A stretch of DNA of 26,918 nt from Dactylosporangium sp. AC04546 (GCF_022095675.1 NZ_JAHYSG010000147.1:1-26918), one strand, 5' to 3'. Shown: positions 8,757 to 16,673, counted from the stretch's first letter. A program made the numbers and translations. The notes: generated by a model not told the origin, from the sequence alone.

Positions 8757-8758
8757 AT
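8753..8758 (+). promoter_or_regulatory. Probable -10 element for the TetR gene (leaderless)
   Basis: TAAGAT lies six bases before the GTG at 8765, within the right arm of the dyad, with no Shine-Dalgarno. TTACCT (8731-8736) is a weak possible -35 at a 16-bp spacing. Confidence 0.5.
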
Positions 8759-8764
8759 AGCCGT

Positions 8765-9367
8765 GTGACGGTTGGACCGGCAAGAGGCACCCGACGGGGG
8801 CGGTCCCGGCTGCCGGCGGCGCGGCGGCGGGAGCAGATCATCGCGGCGACCACCGCGCTGGTCGCCGAGCGCGGCTTCTGGGGCCTGTCGATGCAGGACG
8901 TGGCCGACGACTGCGGGCTGACCGTGCCCGGGCTGCTGCACCACGTCGGGTCGAAGGACGGGCTGCTGGTCGCGGTGCTGGAGCACCGCGACGCCGAGGA
9001 CGCGCGCTCGCTCGAGGCGGCACTGGGTGTACCGCGTGAGGAAGCCGGCCTGCGCGAGCTGTGCGCGGCCCTGGTGCGCCGCAACGCCGCCCAGCCGGAG
9101 ATCGTGCGGCTGTTCACGGTGCTCGCGGCCGAGTCGCTCGCCCCCGACCACCCGGCCCACGACTACTTCGTCGCCCGCCAGCGCGCCGTGCTCGACGGGC
9201 TCGCCACCGCGGCCAAGGGCACCTGCCCCGACCCCGACGCCCTGGCCCGGCTGGTCATGGCCACGATGGACGGGCTGCAGCTGATCTGGCTGCGCGACCC
9301 GGGCACGTATGACCTGGTCGCTATGTGGCAGGAGGCGGCGGCGGCACTCTTCGGCGCATCGGCGTGA
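8765..9367 (+). CDS. TetR/AcrR family transcriptional regulator
   Basis: 200 residues. A basic N-terminus precedes a TetR helix-turn-helix at about 20-67: RREQIIAATTALVAERGFWG, then MQDVADDCGLTVPGLLHHVGSKDGLL with the typical LxxHxxSKDGL end. The remainder is helical ligand-binding domain without close family clues, although QPEIVRLFTVLAAESLAPDHPAHDYF is a common pattern in actinobacterial TetR proteins next to glycosidases. It most likely represses itself and the divergent GH3 gene, with the inducer perhaps a sugar or glycoside (inference). Its 3' end overlaps the convergent MFS gene by 47 bp. Confidence 0.9.
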   Translation: MTVGPARGTRRGRSRLPAARRREQIIAATTALVAERGFWGLSMQDVADDCGLTVPGLLHHVGSKDGLLVAVLEHRDAEDARSLEAALGVPREEAGLRELCAALVRRNAAQPEIVRLFTVLAAESLAPDHPAHDYFVARQRAVLDGLATAAKGTCPDPDALARLVMATMDGLQLIWLRDPGTYDLVAMWQEAAAALFGASA

Positions 9368-10496
9368 ACAGCGCCGACAGAGCGGTCAGCATGACCGCGG
9401 CGCCGCCGCAGGCCAGGGTCGCCGTGACGCCCCACCTTCCGGCCGCCGTGGTGAGCACGGCCGCGCCGAGCGGCGCCAGGGTCAGCTGGAGCGTCCAGAA
9501 CGCGGCGGTGACCCGCCCGAGCAGGTGCGACGGCGTCACCTCCTGCCGCAGCGACATCGACGCGATCCCGGCCACCCCGGAGCACAGCAGCACGGCCGCG
9601 GCGAGCACCGCGATCACCACCACCGACCGGCTGAACCCGACCGCCGCCACCAGCAGCCCGGCGAGGGTGTAGGCGCCGATCCACAGCGGCCCGAAGCCGG
9701 CCCGGCGGCGCAGCCACGCCACGGCCAGCGACGCGACCAGGGAGCCGACGACGGCGGCGGTCATGACGGCACCGACGACGCCGTCGGGCTGCCCGAGGTC
9801 GTGCGTGAGGTGGTAGATGACGACGTCGTCGAGCGCGCTGGTCACCGCCAGAACCACGGTGAGCAGCACGGTGAGCGGCAGGAGCAGGGGGTGGCGCCGG
9901 ATGAACCGGACACCGGCCGCCAGCCCGCCCTCGTCGGCCACTGGTTCGACCGGCCGCACCCGCACGAACGACAGCAGGGCCGCCGACAGCGCGAACGTCC
10001 CGGCATCGACGGCGATCGCCACCGCCGGGCTCGTCGCGCCGGACAGGAGGCCCGCGACCGCCGGCCCGGCCAGGGCGGCGACCGCGTAGGCGCTGTAGAG
10101 CCGGCCGTTGGCCTCGGTGATCCGGTCGGCCGGGACCAGGCCGGGCACCACGGTCACGTACGTGACCTGGAAGACCATCGAGAACACCGCGGCGAGCGGC
10201 ACCGCCGTCATGACCAGCCAGAGGTGGTCGCCGCCGAGCGCGACGGCGCCGAAGAGCAGGCAGCGGGCGACGTCGCAGAGCCGCAGCAGCAGCTTCCGGT
10301 CGAAGCGGTCGGCGAGCGGCCCGGCGACGATCCCGGTGAGCAGCGTGGCCAGGGCGCCCAGCGCGGTCACCGCGCCGACCTGGGCGACCGTCCCGCCGCC
10401 GCGCAGGATCAGCAGCGGGACCGCGACGAGCGAGATCGCGTCCCCGAACGCCGAGAGGGTCTGTGCGGACAGGAACGCGGCGAACCCGCGGTTCAT
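9321..10496 (-). CDS. MFS transporter (exporter-like, 12 TM)
   Basis: 391 residues from the ATG at 10496 (MNRGFAAFLSAQTLSAFG). Twelve hydrophobic segments are visible, with the MFS motif A variant GPLADRFDRKLLLRLCD between TM2 and TM3. The pattern resembles the MFS_3/enterobactin-exporter-like group, which are mainly drug or small-molecule exporters. The frame is open for 65 more codons upstream, but that part is antisense-like and low in hydrophobicity. The ATG overlaps the stop of the polyamine synthase gene as ATGA (10493-10496), so the two are translationally coupled. Inference: it exports a product or relative of that enzyme, such as a polyamine. A general multidrug exporter is the alternative. 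Confidence 0.88.
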   Translation of the reverse strand: MNRGFAAFLSAQTLSAFGDAISLVAVPLLILRGGGTVAQVGAVTALGALATLLTGIVAGPLADRFDRKLLLRLCDVARCLLFGAVALGGDHLWLVMTAVPLAAVFSMVFQVTYVTVVPGLVPADRITEANGRLYSAYAVAALAGPAVAGLLSGATSPAVAIAVDAGTFALSAALLSFVRVRPVEPVADEGGLAAGVRFIRRHPLLLPLTVLLTVVLAVTSALDDVVIYHLTHDLGQPDGVVGAVMTAAVVGSLVASLAVAWLRRRAGFGPLWIGAYTLAGLLVAAVGFSRSVVVIAVLAAAVLLCSGVAGIASMSLRQEVTPSHLLGRVTAAFWTLQLTLAPLGAAVLTTAAGRWGVTATLACGGAAVMLTALSALFTPMRRRVPPPPPAT

Positions 10497-11926
10497 CGCA
10501 GCGACTGCAGCAGCTGTCGTACCGCGGACCGCGGCAGATCGAGCAGCCGCGCGTCCAGGTGTGCCGGGTGGGCGACGAGGCCGGCCGCCGCCGCCCGCGC
10601 CTCGTTCTTGGTGAGGGTGCCTCCGCTGTCCTTGACGAGCGCCTCCCGCAGCACGTTGCCGATCTTGCCGTGGGCGTGCGTGAGCAGCCACCCGGCCACG
10701 CCGCCGTCACCGGCCTCGGCGCTCGCCTCGACGATCGCGTGCTGCGGATCCGGGGTGCTTCTGCGGTACCGCAGCGCGTACTTCCCCGCGACGAGCTCCC
10801 GCAGCGCCGCCTGCCCGGCGGCGTCGGCCAGGTCGGGGTGCCGGTTCGGCACGAGCAGCGTGAGCCGCTCGGCGTTCACCGCCAGCAGCGCCCGCAGCAG
10901 CCACGGGCCGGGGTCGCCGGTGAGGTCGACATCGGCCTGGCCCGCTCTGGCGGCCGGCCCGGCGCCGAACAGCTCGGCCGGGGACCTCGCCGTGCGGCCC
11001 TCCAGGGACTGGCTGCCGTGCGTGTAGATGTTGACGGCGGTGCGGGCGAGCCGCTTCTCCAGGGCCGGCCAGGTGCCCGCGGTCGGCCGGCACACGTAGA
11101 GGTCGCTGGCGCTGCCGACGGCCTGCGCCCCGTGGTAACGGTTGAAGGCCGGCAGGACCGCCTCGATCGCCAGGTCGAGGTCGAGCACGGCGCGCTGCAC
11201 CTTGAGGCCGAGGGCCGGGGTCAGCGGGCTGAAGCCGTAGGCCATGACGAGCCGCCCGTTGGCCCGGTCGCCGAGCGCCTGCGCGCCCCGCCCGAGGAAC
11301 AGCTGCACGCCCTCGGGGGTGTACGGCGGGTCGGTGAACACCAGGTCGGCGCTGCCCGCGACCACCGGCGGCAAGCCGAAGCGCAGGTCGGCGTGCCAGC
11401 ACTCGACGCCCGGGTCATGGGCGGCGATGTACTCCAGCAGCCGGTCGTCGACGTCGACCACGGTGACCCGCAGGCCCGGGTTGACCTGGCGGACGGCGAG
11501 CGAGGTGAGGTCGTGGTCGCCGACGCAGACCAGGTGCGCGCCGGTCAGGTCGAACGTCTCGTCGAGCCACACCGCCCGGCGGGCCGCCGTGTCCGCGGTC
11601 GCCGAGACGTGGTCGAGGGCGCGGTCGGCGACCGGCGCGTCCGCGATGAGCCCGGCCATCTGCGGGACCGGGCGCGGCCGGTGCAGGCCGTCGAGGTCCA
11701 GGCGGTGGCGGTACGACTCCGGCAACACCCCGTCGTGGAGGTCGGGCCCCGCCGCTCGCAGCAGCGCCTCGACCGTCCGCCGGGGCACCGCGAAGTCCCG
11801 GACGAGGTCGTCGAGGGACGGTGCCGGGGGCTCGGTCAACCGGGCGACGACCTGACGGAGCCGGCGCCCGCCGACCCCGGCATCGGCGACGAGCGCGGCC
11901 ACGGCATCGATCGGTTCGGAACCCAC
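10493..11926 (-). CDS. Bis-aminopropyl spermidine synthase (BpsA) family protein
   Basis: 477 residues. An N-terminal region with winged-helix character (about 5-75) precedes a Rossmann aminopropyl/methyltransferase-like core. The core has VCVGDHDLTSLAV at about 133-145, in the position of the acidic GDDD motif of archaeal BpsA but with one Asp replaced by His. It also has VTVVDVDDRLLEYI at 155-168 and FTDPPYTPEG at 197-206, the DPPYT signature. Known: BpsA transfers aminopropyl groups from decarboxylated S-adenosylmethionine onto spermidine to make branched polyamines in thermophiles. An extra C-terminal domain of about 70 residues (THAHGKIGNVLREALVKDSG onward) is not part of the archaeal enzyme. 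The start is GTG 11926, with TAGGTT 8 nt upstream. It is first in an operon with the MFS gene. Activity in this organism is unproven; a methyltransferase role is the alternative. Confidence 0.82.
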   Translation of the reverse strand: MGSEPIDAVAALVADAGVGGRRLRQVVARLTEPPAPSLDDLVRDFAVPRRTVEALLRAAGPDLHDGVLPESYRHRLDLDGLHRPRPVPQMAGLIADAPVADRALDHVSATADTAARRAVWLDETFDLTGAHLVCVGDHDLTSLAVRQVNPGLRVTVVDVDDRLLEYIAAHDPGVECWHADLRFGLPPVVAGSADLVFTDPPYTPEGVQLFLGRGAQALGDRANGRLVMAYGFSPLTPALGLKVQRAVLDLDLAIEAVLPAFNRYHGAQAVGSASDLYVCRPTAGTWPALEKRLARTAVNIYTHGSQSLEGRTARSPAELFGAGPAARAGQADVDLTGDPGPWLLRALLAVNAERLTLLVPNRHPDLADAAGQAALRELVAGKYALRYRRSTPDPQHAIVEASAEAGDGGVAGWLLTHAHGKIGNVLREALVKDSGGTLTKNEARAAAAGLVAHPAHLDARLLDLPRSAVRQLLQSLR

Positions 11927-11934
11927 GATCGATC

Positions 11935-11940
11935 AACCTA
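11935..11940 (-). promoter_or_regulatory. Possible -10 element of the bpsA-MFS operon
   Basis: Read on the minus strand, TAGGTT lies eight bases before the GTG start, and there is no Shine-Dalgarno. No -35 is evident. Confidence 0.4.
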
Positions 11941-12146
11941 CCCCACCGGGCCACCCCATCGGCCGAGTTAAAAGTTAACGACGCGTAGTCGCCGGGCCGG
12001 GTCGAGATCTACGGAGCGCGAGATTTCGGGGATGTTTCCACCCCTGAAGTACAGGGTGGGGGCGAGGGTGGCCAGCGGGTATCGACCCTTGTCCAACTCT
12101 TCCCGGATGTGTGATCGTCCTGGCATCGCCATAAGTCGATGAGTCA

Positions 12147-12179
12147 GGCCGGTCGAATCGGCGCGCACGCCGACCGGCC
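12147..12179. repeat. Nested inverted repeat upstream of the M4 protease
   Basis: GGCCGGTCG (12147-12155) is the exact reverse complement of CGACCGGCC (12171-12179). A second, inner stem TCGGCG-cgca-CGCCGA (12158-12173) competes with part of it. It could fold as a hairpin in a long leader RNA or be a regulator-binding dyad. It lies about 100 bp before the protease start. Confidence 0.6.
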
Positions 12180-12266
12180 ACCCCTCGACTTCCGCGTGTC
12201 GGTATTGGTTCCGGCGCACCTGTCACCCAAGACATTCCCCGGTAGTGGTGTGCGTCGTTGCTGGAA

Positions 12267-12272
12267 AGAAGG
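12267..12272 (+). promoter_or_regulatory. Ribosome-binding site that sets a TTG start for the protease
   Basis: AGAAGG sits five bases before the TTG at 12278. The in-frame GTG codons at 12245 and 12248 have no such site and would add 11 residues before an otherwise ideal signal peptide. Confidence 0.65.
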
Positions 12273-12277
12273 CACCC

Positions 12278-14341
12278 TTGAAGTTCACCCCACGGTTCGC
12301 TACAGCGGCCGGCGTGTTCGCGGTCGGGCTGGTCACAGCCGGCACCGCCGCGGCAGTGCAAGCCTCGCCCCCAGTACCAGGGCCGGAAAGCGTGGCGGTG
12401 GCCAACGCCGTCGCCGCGCAGAAGGCCGACTCCTTCGTCGCGTCCAAGCCCAGCGCCCTGCACCCGAGCTCCGACGACGCCTACGTGCAGAAGTCGGTCA
12501 CCGCGTCGGGCAACGCGAAGTACATCGCGTACGAGCGCACCTACAAGGGCATCCCCGTGGTCGGCGGCGACTTCGTCGTCATCACCGACCAGGCGGGCGC
12601 GACGAAGTACACCTCCGTCGCGCAGACCCAGGCGATCGGCAACATCTCCACGACCGCCAAGCTCAGCAAGGCGGAGGCCGAGGCGGTCGCCGGCACGCAG
12701 CTCAGCAAGGTCAACCAGGTCGAGAGCACGAAGCTGGTGGTGTTCGCGCTGAACGGCGCGCCCCGCCTGGCGTACGAGACCACGCTGAACGGCACCGGCG
12801 CGGACGGCGCCAGCCGGCTCGTCGTGGACGTCGACGCCACCACCGGCGCCGTCCTCGACAAGGTCGAGAAGGTCATGAAGGGCACCGGCACCGGCTGGAT
12901 CGTCGGCAACGTCACGATCAACACGACGCTGTCCGGCAGCACGTACCGCATGCAGGACCCCAGCATGTCCACGCTGACCTGCCAGGACGCCGCGACCAAC
13001 ACCACCTTCTCCGGCTCCGACGACGTCTGGGGCAACGGCACCGGCACGAACAAGGAGACCGGCTGCGTCGACGCTCTCTACGCGGCGCAGCAGGAAGCCC
13101 AGATGCTCTCGTCGTGGCTGGGCCGTACCGGCTTCAGCAGCAGCGGCGGCGCCTGGCCGATCCGTGTCGGCCTGAACGACCAGAACGCCTACTACGACGG
13201 CTCCCAGGTCCAGATCGGCAAGAACACCGCCGGTCAGTGGATCAGCTCGCTCGACGTGGTCGCCCACGAGCTCGGCCACGGCATCGACGACAACACCCCC
13301 GGCGGCATCTCGCGCTCGGGCACCCAGGAGTTCGTCGCGGACACGTTCGGCGCGGCCACCGAGTTCTTCGCCAACAACCCGAACGACCCGCCGGACTACC
13401 AGGTCGGCGAGGAGATCAACCTGGTCGGCAGCGGCCCGATCCGGTACATGTACAACCCGTCGCTCGCCGGCGACCCGAACTGCTACTCCAGCAGCATCCC
13501 GTCGACCGAGGTCCACGCCGCGGCGGGCCCCGGCAACCACTGGTTCTACCTGCTCGCGCAGGGCAGCGCCGGCGGTGGCGGCCAGCCGGCCAGCTCGACC
13601 TGCAACGGCTCGACGGTCACCGGCATCGGCATCCAGAAGGCCATCAAGATCATGTACAACGCGATGCTGATGAAGACCACGACGTCGTCGTACCTGAAGT
13701 ACCGCACCTGGACGCTGACCGCGGCCAAGAACCTGTACCCGAGCAGCTGCACCGAGTTCAACGCGGTCAAGGCCGCGTGGGACGCCGTCAGCGTGCCGGC
13801 GCAGTCGGGCGACCCGACCTGCACCGGCGGCACCACGCCGCCCACCAGCACCCCGCCGACCAGCAGCTCGCCGCCCACCGGCAGCTGCTCCGGCCAGAAG
13901 CTGCTCAACCCGGGCTTCGAGTCGGGCACGGCGAACTGGACCGGCACCACCGGCACCATCGGCCAGTGGGCCAGCCAGGGCCAGGCCGCGCACGGCGGCA
14001 CCTACAGCTCGTGGCTCGACGGCTACGGCTCGACCCACACCGAGTCGATCGCGCAGTCGGTGACCATCCCCGCCGGGTGCAACGCGACACTGAGCTTCTA
14101 CGTGCACATCGACTCGGCCGAGACGACGACGACCGTCGCGTACGACAAGCTGACCATCACGGCCGGCTCGACGACGCTGGCGACGCTGTCGAACCTCAAC
14201 AAGGCGTCGGGCTACCAGCTGAAGACCTACAGCCTCAGCGCCTTCGCCGGCCAGACGATCAGCATCAAGTGGACGGGCACCGAGGACTCCTCGCTGCAGA
14301 CGTCGTTCGTCATCGACGACACGTCCGTCACGCTCAGCTAG
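12278..14341 (+). CDS. Secreted M4 (thermolysin-like) zinc metalloprotease with C-terminal accessory domain
   Basis: 687 residues from TTG 12278. The signal peptide (MKFTPRFATAAGVFAVGLVT..., cleavage near residue 29) is followed by an FTP/PepSY-type inhibitory propeptide (to about 205), which keeps the enzyme inactive until processed. The catalytic domain carries VVAHELGHGID with zinc ligands His330 and His334 and catalytic Glu331. It also carries TQEFVADTFG with the third zinc ligand Glu351, and EVHAAAGPGNHWFY with the likely active-site His413. The usual M4 sequence around Glu351 is NEGISD, so this is a divergent subgroup. After a Thr/Pro/Ser linker (about 518-535) comes a beta-sandwich domain of about 150 residues beginning LLNPGFESG...W, which resembles carbohydrate-binding or P-domain-like modules of secreted actinobacterial enzymes. 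Role: extracellular proteolysis for nutrition. A strong hairpin follows the stop. Confidence 0.93.
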   Translation: MKFTPRFATAAGVFAVGLVTAGTAAAVQASPPVPGPESVAVANAVAAQKADSFVASKPSALHPSSDDAYVQKSVTASGNAKYIAYERTYKGIPVVGGDFVVITDQAGATKYTSVAQTQAIGNISTTAKLSKAEAEAVAGTQLSKVNQVESTKLVVFALNGAPRLAYETTLNGTGADGASRLVVDVDATTGAVLDKVEKVMKGTGTGWIVGNVTINTTLSGSTYRMQDPSMSTLTCQDAATNTTFSGSDDVWGNGTGTNKETGCVDALYAAQQEAQMLSSWLGRTGFSSSGGAWPIRVGLNDQNAYYDGSQVQIGKNTAGQWISSLDVVAHELGHGIDDNTPGGISRSGTQEFVADTFGAATEFFANNPNDPPDYQVGEEINLVGSGPIRYMYNPSLAGDPNCYSSSIPSTEVHAAAGPGNHWFYLLAQGSAGGGGQPASSTCNGSTVTGIGIQKAIKIMYNAMLMKTTTSSYLKYRTWTLTAAKNLYPSSCTEFNAVKAAWDAVSVPAQSGDPTCTGGTTPPTSTPPTSSSPPTGSCSGQKLLNPGFESGTANWTGTTGTIGQWASQGQAAHGGTYSSWLDGYGSTHTESIAQSVTIPAGCNATLSFYVHIDSAETTTTVAYDKLTITAGSTTLATLSNLNKASGYQLKTYSLSAFAGQTISIKWTGTEDSSLQTSFVIDDTSVTLS

Positions 14342-14357
14342 CCGCTCGCTGATCACA

Positions 14358-14389
14358 GGGGGCCCGGGCCGCGCGCCGCCCGGGCCCTC
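14358..14389 (+). terminator. Strong hairpin after the M4 protease gene
   Basis: GGGCCCGGGC (14360-14369) pairs perfectly with GCCCGGGCCC (14378-14387) around an 8-nt loop, beginning about 18 bp after the stop. It has no poly-T tail, as is usual for actinomycete terminators. Confidence 0.75.
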
Positions 14390-14448
14390 CTGCATGTTCC
14401 AACCGGGGTTCCACCCGTGGATGGCGGCGCTCCACCCGGCCCCGTTCC

Positions 14449-14454
14449 TACCTT
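14449..14454 (+). promoter_or_regulatory. Probable -10 element of the three-gene signalling operon
   Basis: TACCTT lies seven bases before the ATG at 14462, suggesting a leaderless mRNA. Upstream, TCCAC-CC-GTGGA (14410-14421) is a perfect short dyad that could bind a regulator. Confidence 0.45.
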
Positions 14455-14461
14455 CGAGCGC

Positions 14462-14941
14462 ATGGACCTCACCACCGCGCTCATCGGGCTCGCCGTCGTC
14501 GTCTACCTGCTGGTCCGCCGCTTCACCGGCGAGCCGATCGACGCCCGCCGCCTGGTGCTGCTGCCCCTCGGCCTCACCGTCTGGGGCGCCGTGGAACTCG
14601 GCCGGCACGCGTCCGGCGTCCACCTGCTGGATGCCGTCATCCTCGGCGCCGGTGCGCTCGCCGGGCTGGCCGGCGGCGCCGCCCGCGGCCTGACGGTGCG
14701 GGTCTTCATCCGTTCCGGGCATCCCTGGTACCGCTACACGCCGCTCACCATGGTCGTCTGGCTCGTGCTCATCGCCGTGCGCCTGGGCGAGTCGGCCGCC
14801 GCGCACGCCCTCGGCGCCGACCGGTCCGCGCAGAGCGCCGGCCTGCTCCTGCTCATCGGGCTCAGCCTGCTCGGCGAGGCGGCCGTCGTCGGAGTCAAGG
14901 CCCTGGCCCTCACGCAGGGGCGGCAGCGGGTCGCCCGGTGA
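14462..14941 (+). CDS. Small four-helix membrane protein, DUF1453/CcdC-like
   Basis: 159 residues. Four or more hydrophobic helices are visible (about 4-20, 30-50, 55-80 and 95-145), with RRLVLLPLGLTVWG between the first two. The spacing and the Arg-Arg-rich loop recall the DUF1453 (CcdC-like) family, whose function is not established; this assignment is tentative. The ATG at 14462 is chosen over an in-frame upstream GTG (14417) because the 15 extra residues are non-hydrophobic and the -10-like TACCTT lies seven bases before the ATG. It overlaps the histidine kinase by GTGA. Being first in an operon with a two-component pair suggests it may be an accessory of signal sensing (inference). Confidence 0.72.
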   Translation: MDLTTALIGLAVVVYLLVRRFTGEPIDARRLVLLPLGLTVWGAVELGRHASGVHLLDAVILGAGALAGLAGGAARGLTVRVFIRSGHPWYRYTPLTMVVWLVLIAVRLGESAAAHALGADRSAQSAGLLLLIGLSLLGEAAVVGVKALALTQGRQRVAR

Positions 14942-16035
14942 CGCAGACTGGGGTCGTGTCCGCCGTGTCCGCCGTGTCCGCCGTCTCCTTCGCCTGGTGG
15001 CGCCAGGCCCGCAGCCTGGTCTTCCTCGTGCTGCTGACAGCGGCGATGCTGCACGACGGCCCGCGCGGGCCCCTGGCCGTCACGCTCGTCGGCGTCGCCG
15101 GGGTCGCGTGGCTGCTCATGACGCTCGACGTCGGTGGAACGCAGCCCTACGGCATCGGTGTCTGCACGCTCGCGGGACTGTGGCTGTGCTGGCTCGCCCC
15201 TGGCGGGTTCGCGCCCTGCTATCTCATCGCCGCCGTGACGGTGGCCGCCGCGGCCCTGACGCCGGCGGCGGCCGCGGTGGCGACCGGCGCGACGGCCGCC
15301 GCCCTCGCCGGGGTGCTCGCCCTGGCGGGCGAGACCGCCACGTCGATCCTGGCCTGGTCCGGCGCGCTGGCCCTCATCCTGCTGCTCGGCATGGTCCGCC
15401 GGCAGCGGGCCGACCAGGCGGCCCAGCAGCGCGAGCTGGACGTCCTCGCCGAGCGGGCCCGGCTGGCCCGGGAGATCCACGACGTGCTCGCGCACTCGCT
15501 GTCGGCGCTCTCGGTACAACTGGAAACCGCCGCGGCGCTGCTGGAGAAGGACCGGCCCGCGGACGCCGCCGTGCTCGTCGACCGGGCCGGGCGGCTGGCC
15601 CGCGACGGGCTCACCGAGACCCGCCGGGCGGTCGGCGCGCTGCGCGGCGACCCGGTGCCGCTGCCCGACCTCGTCGGCGAGCTCGTCGCCGGGTACCGCA
15701 CCGACCTCGGCGCCCCGGCCACGTTCACCGTCGGCGGCGACCCGCGCCCGCTGCCCGCCGAGGCGGGCCTGGCCCTGTTCCGCGGCGCGCAGGAGGCGCT
15801 CACCAACGTGCGCAAGCACGCGCCGGGCAGCCCGCTGGAGGTGCGGCTCGAGTACGGCCCGGCCGCGACCCGGCTCAGCGTGCGCAACGGCGGCGGCGCC
15901 GGCCCGCCGGTCACCGGCCTGCCACCCGGCTACGGCCTCACCGGCCTGCGCGAGCGCGCCGAGCTCGCCGGCGGCACGGTGGCGGCAGGGCCGTCCGGCG
16001 GCGGCTGGCTGGTGGATGTGAGGATGCCCGGGTGA
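14938..16035 (+). CDS. NarL-family sensor histidine kinase
   Basis: 365 residues. Roughly five TM helices (25-150) have almost no extracellular loop, so sensing is probably in the membrane. HisKA_3 dimerisation helices follow: RLAREIHDVLAHSLSALSVQ, with phospho-acceptor His181. The HATPase_c domain shows the N-box-like QEALTNVRKHA and the glycine-rich GYGLTGLRERAELAGG. It autophosphorylates and passes phosphate to the next gene's product. The GTG start overlaps the upstream stop (GTGA), and its own stop overlaps the response regulator start in the same way, so all three are translationally coupled. Codons 7-15 hold three copies of GTGTCCGCC (Val-Ser-Ala). This tandem repeat could vary by slippage and contains further possible GTG starts. 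Confidence 0.93.
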   Translation: MTQTGVVSAVSAVSAVSFAWWRQARSLVFLVLLTAAMLHDGPRGPLAVTLVGVAGVAWLLMTLDVGGTQPYGIGVCTLAGLWLCWLAPGGFAPCYLIAAVTVAAAALTPAAAAVATGATAAALAGVLALAGETATSILAWSGALALILLLGMVRRQRADQAAQQRELDVLAERARLAREIHDVLAHSLSALSVQLETAAALLEKDRPADAAVLVDRAGRLARDGLTETRRAVGALRGDPVPLPDLVGELVAGYRTDLGAPATFTVGGDPRPLPAEAGLALFRGAQEALTNVRKHAPGSPLEVRLEYGPAATRLSVRNGGGAGPPVTGLPPGYGLTGLRERAELAGGTVAAGPSGGGWLVDVRMPG

Positions 16036-16673
16036 GCATCACCGTCCTCGTCGCCGACGACCAGACCGCGGTCCGCGAGGGCCTCGCGGTCATGCTCGGC
16101 CTGCTCGACGACGTCACGGTGGTCGGCGAGGCCGCCGACGGCGAGCAGGCGGTGGAGCTCGCCGCCCGGCACCGCCCCGACGTCGTCCTCATGGACCTGC
16201 GGATGCCCCGCCTCGACGGCGTCGAGGCGACCCGGCGGATCCTGGCCTCGCAACCGGCGCCCCGGGTCGTGGTCCTCACGACGTACGCCGATGACGAGCA
16301 CATCCTGGCCGCCCTCCGCGCGGGCGCCCTGGGCTACCTGACGAAGGACGCCGGCCGGGCGCAGATCGCGCAGGCCGTCCGCGCCGCGGCGGCCGGGCAG
16401 GCGGTGCTCGACGCGGCGGTGCAGCGGCGGTTGGTCGCGCTGTCCGCGGGCGCCGTCCCGGCGACCGCCACGCCGCTGCCCGACGGCCTCACCGCCCGGG
16501 AGGCCGAGGTGCTGGGCCTGATCGCGGCGGGCCTGTCGAACCGGGAGATCGCGGCCCGCCTGGTCGTCACCGAGGTGACGGTGAAGTCGCACATCAACCG
16601 CTTGTTCGCCAAGACGGGCGTCCGCGACCGCGCCCAGGCGGTCCGCTACGCCTACGACCACGGCATCCGCTGA
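16032..16673 (+). CDS. NarL/FixJ-type response regulator
   Basis: 213 residues. The receiver domain has acidic VADDQ (Asp9, Asp10), phosphorylation site Asp55 in VVLMDLRMP, TTY at 83-85 and Lys105 in GYLTKDAG. The C-terminal LuxR/GerE helix-turn-helix is LTAREAEVLGLIAAGLSNREIAARL...TVKSHINRLFAKTG. When phosphorylated it should bind DNA as a dimer; the targets are unknown. The GTG at 16032 is the only start that gives a correct receiver N-terminus (MSITVLVADDQ). A perfect hairpin follows the stop. Confidence 0.95.
   Translation: MSITVLVADDQTAVREGLAVMLGLLDDVTVVGEAADGEQAVELAARHRPDVVLMDLRMPRLDGVEATRRILASQPAPRVVVLTTYADDEHILAALRAGALGYLTKDAGRAQIAQAVRAAAAGQAVLDAAVQRRLVALSAGAVPATATPLPDGLTAREAEVLGLIAAGLSNREIAARLVVTEVTVKSHINRLFAKTGVRDRAQAVRYAYDHGIR

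Larger units (their letters stand above)
11927..12277. other. Intergenic region between divergent bpsA and M4 protease genes
   Basis: 351 bp, visibly less GC-rich than its flanks. It holds the bpsA promoter at its left edge, an AT-rich GTTAAAAGTTAAC stretch (11967-11979), a hairpin CCACCCCTG-aagta-CAGGGTGGG (12038-12060, one bulge), and the strong dyad at 12147-12179. A possible promoter for the protease is TGTCAC (12221-12226) with TAGTGG (12243-12248) at a 16-bp spacing (weak). An 83-codon frame lies on the minus strand (11968-12219), but I cannot show that it is a gene. I see no recognisable riboswitch. Confidence 0.6.

Noticed and set aside
11968..12219. 83-codon minus-strand open frame in the intergenic region
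   Set aside because: No recognised family and only a weak ribosome-binding site; it overlaps the structured leader region. Kept as a question in the findings, not as a gene.
12001..12278. A possible c-di-AMP (ydaO) or other riboswitch before the protease
   Set aside because: Such leaders do occur before secreted cell-wall enzymes, but I could not match the conserved elements of that class in the bases here.
11975..14806. A long open frame on the minus strand across the M4 protease gene
   Set aside because: It is a low-complexity Arg/Ala/Gly product of GC-rich third positions opposite a clear protease gene, with no domain signal.
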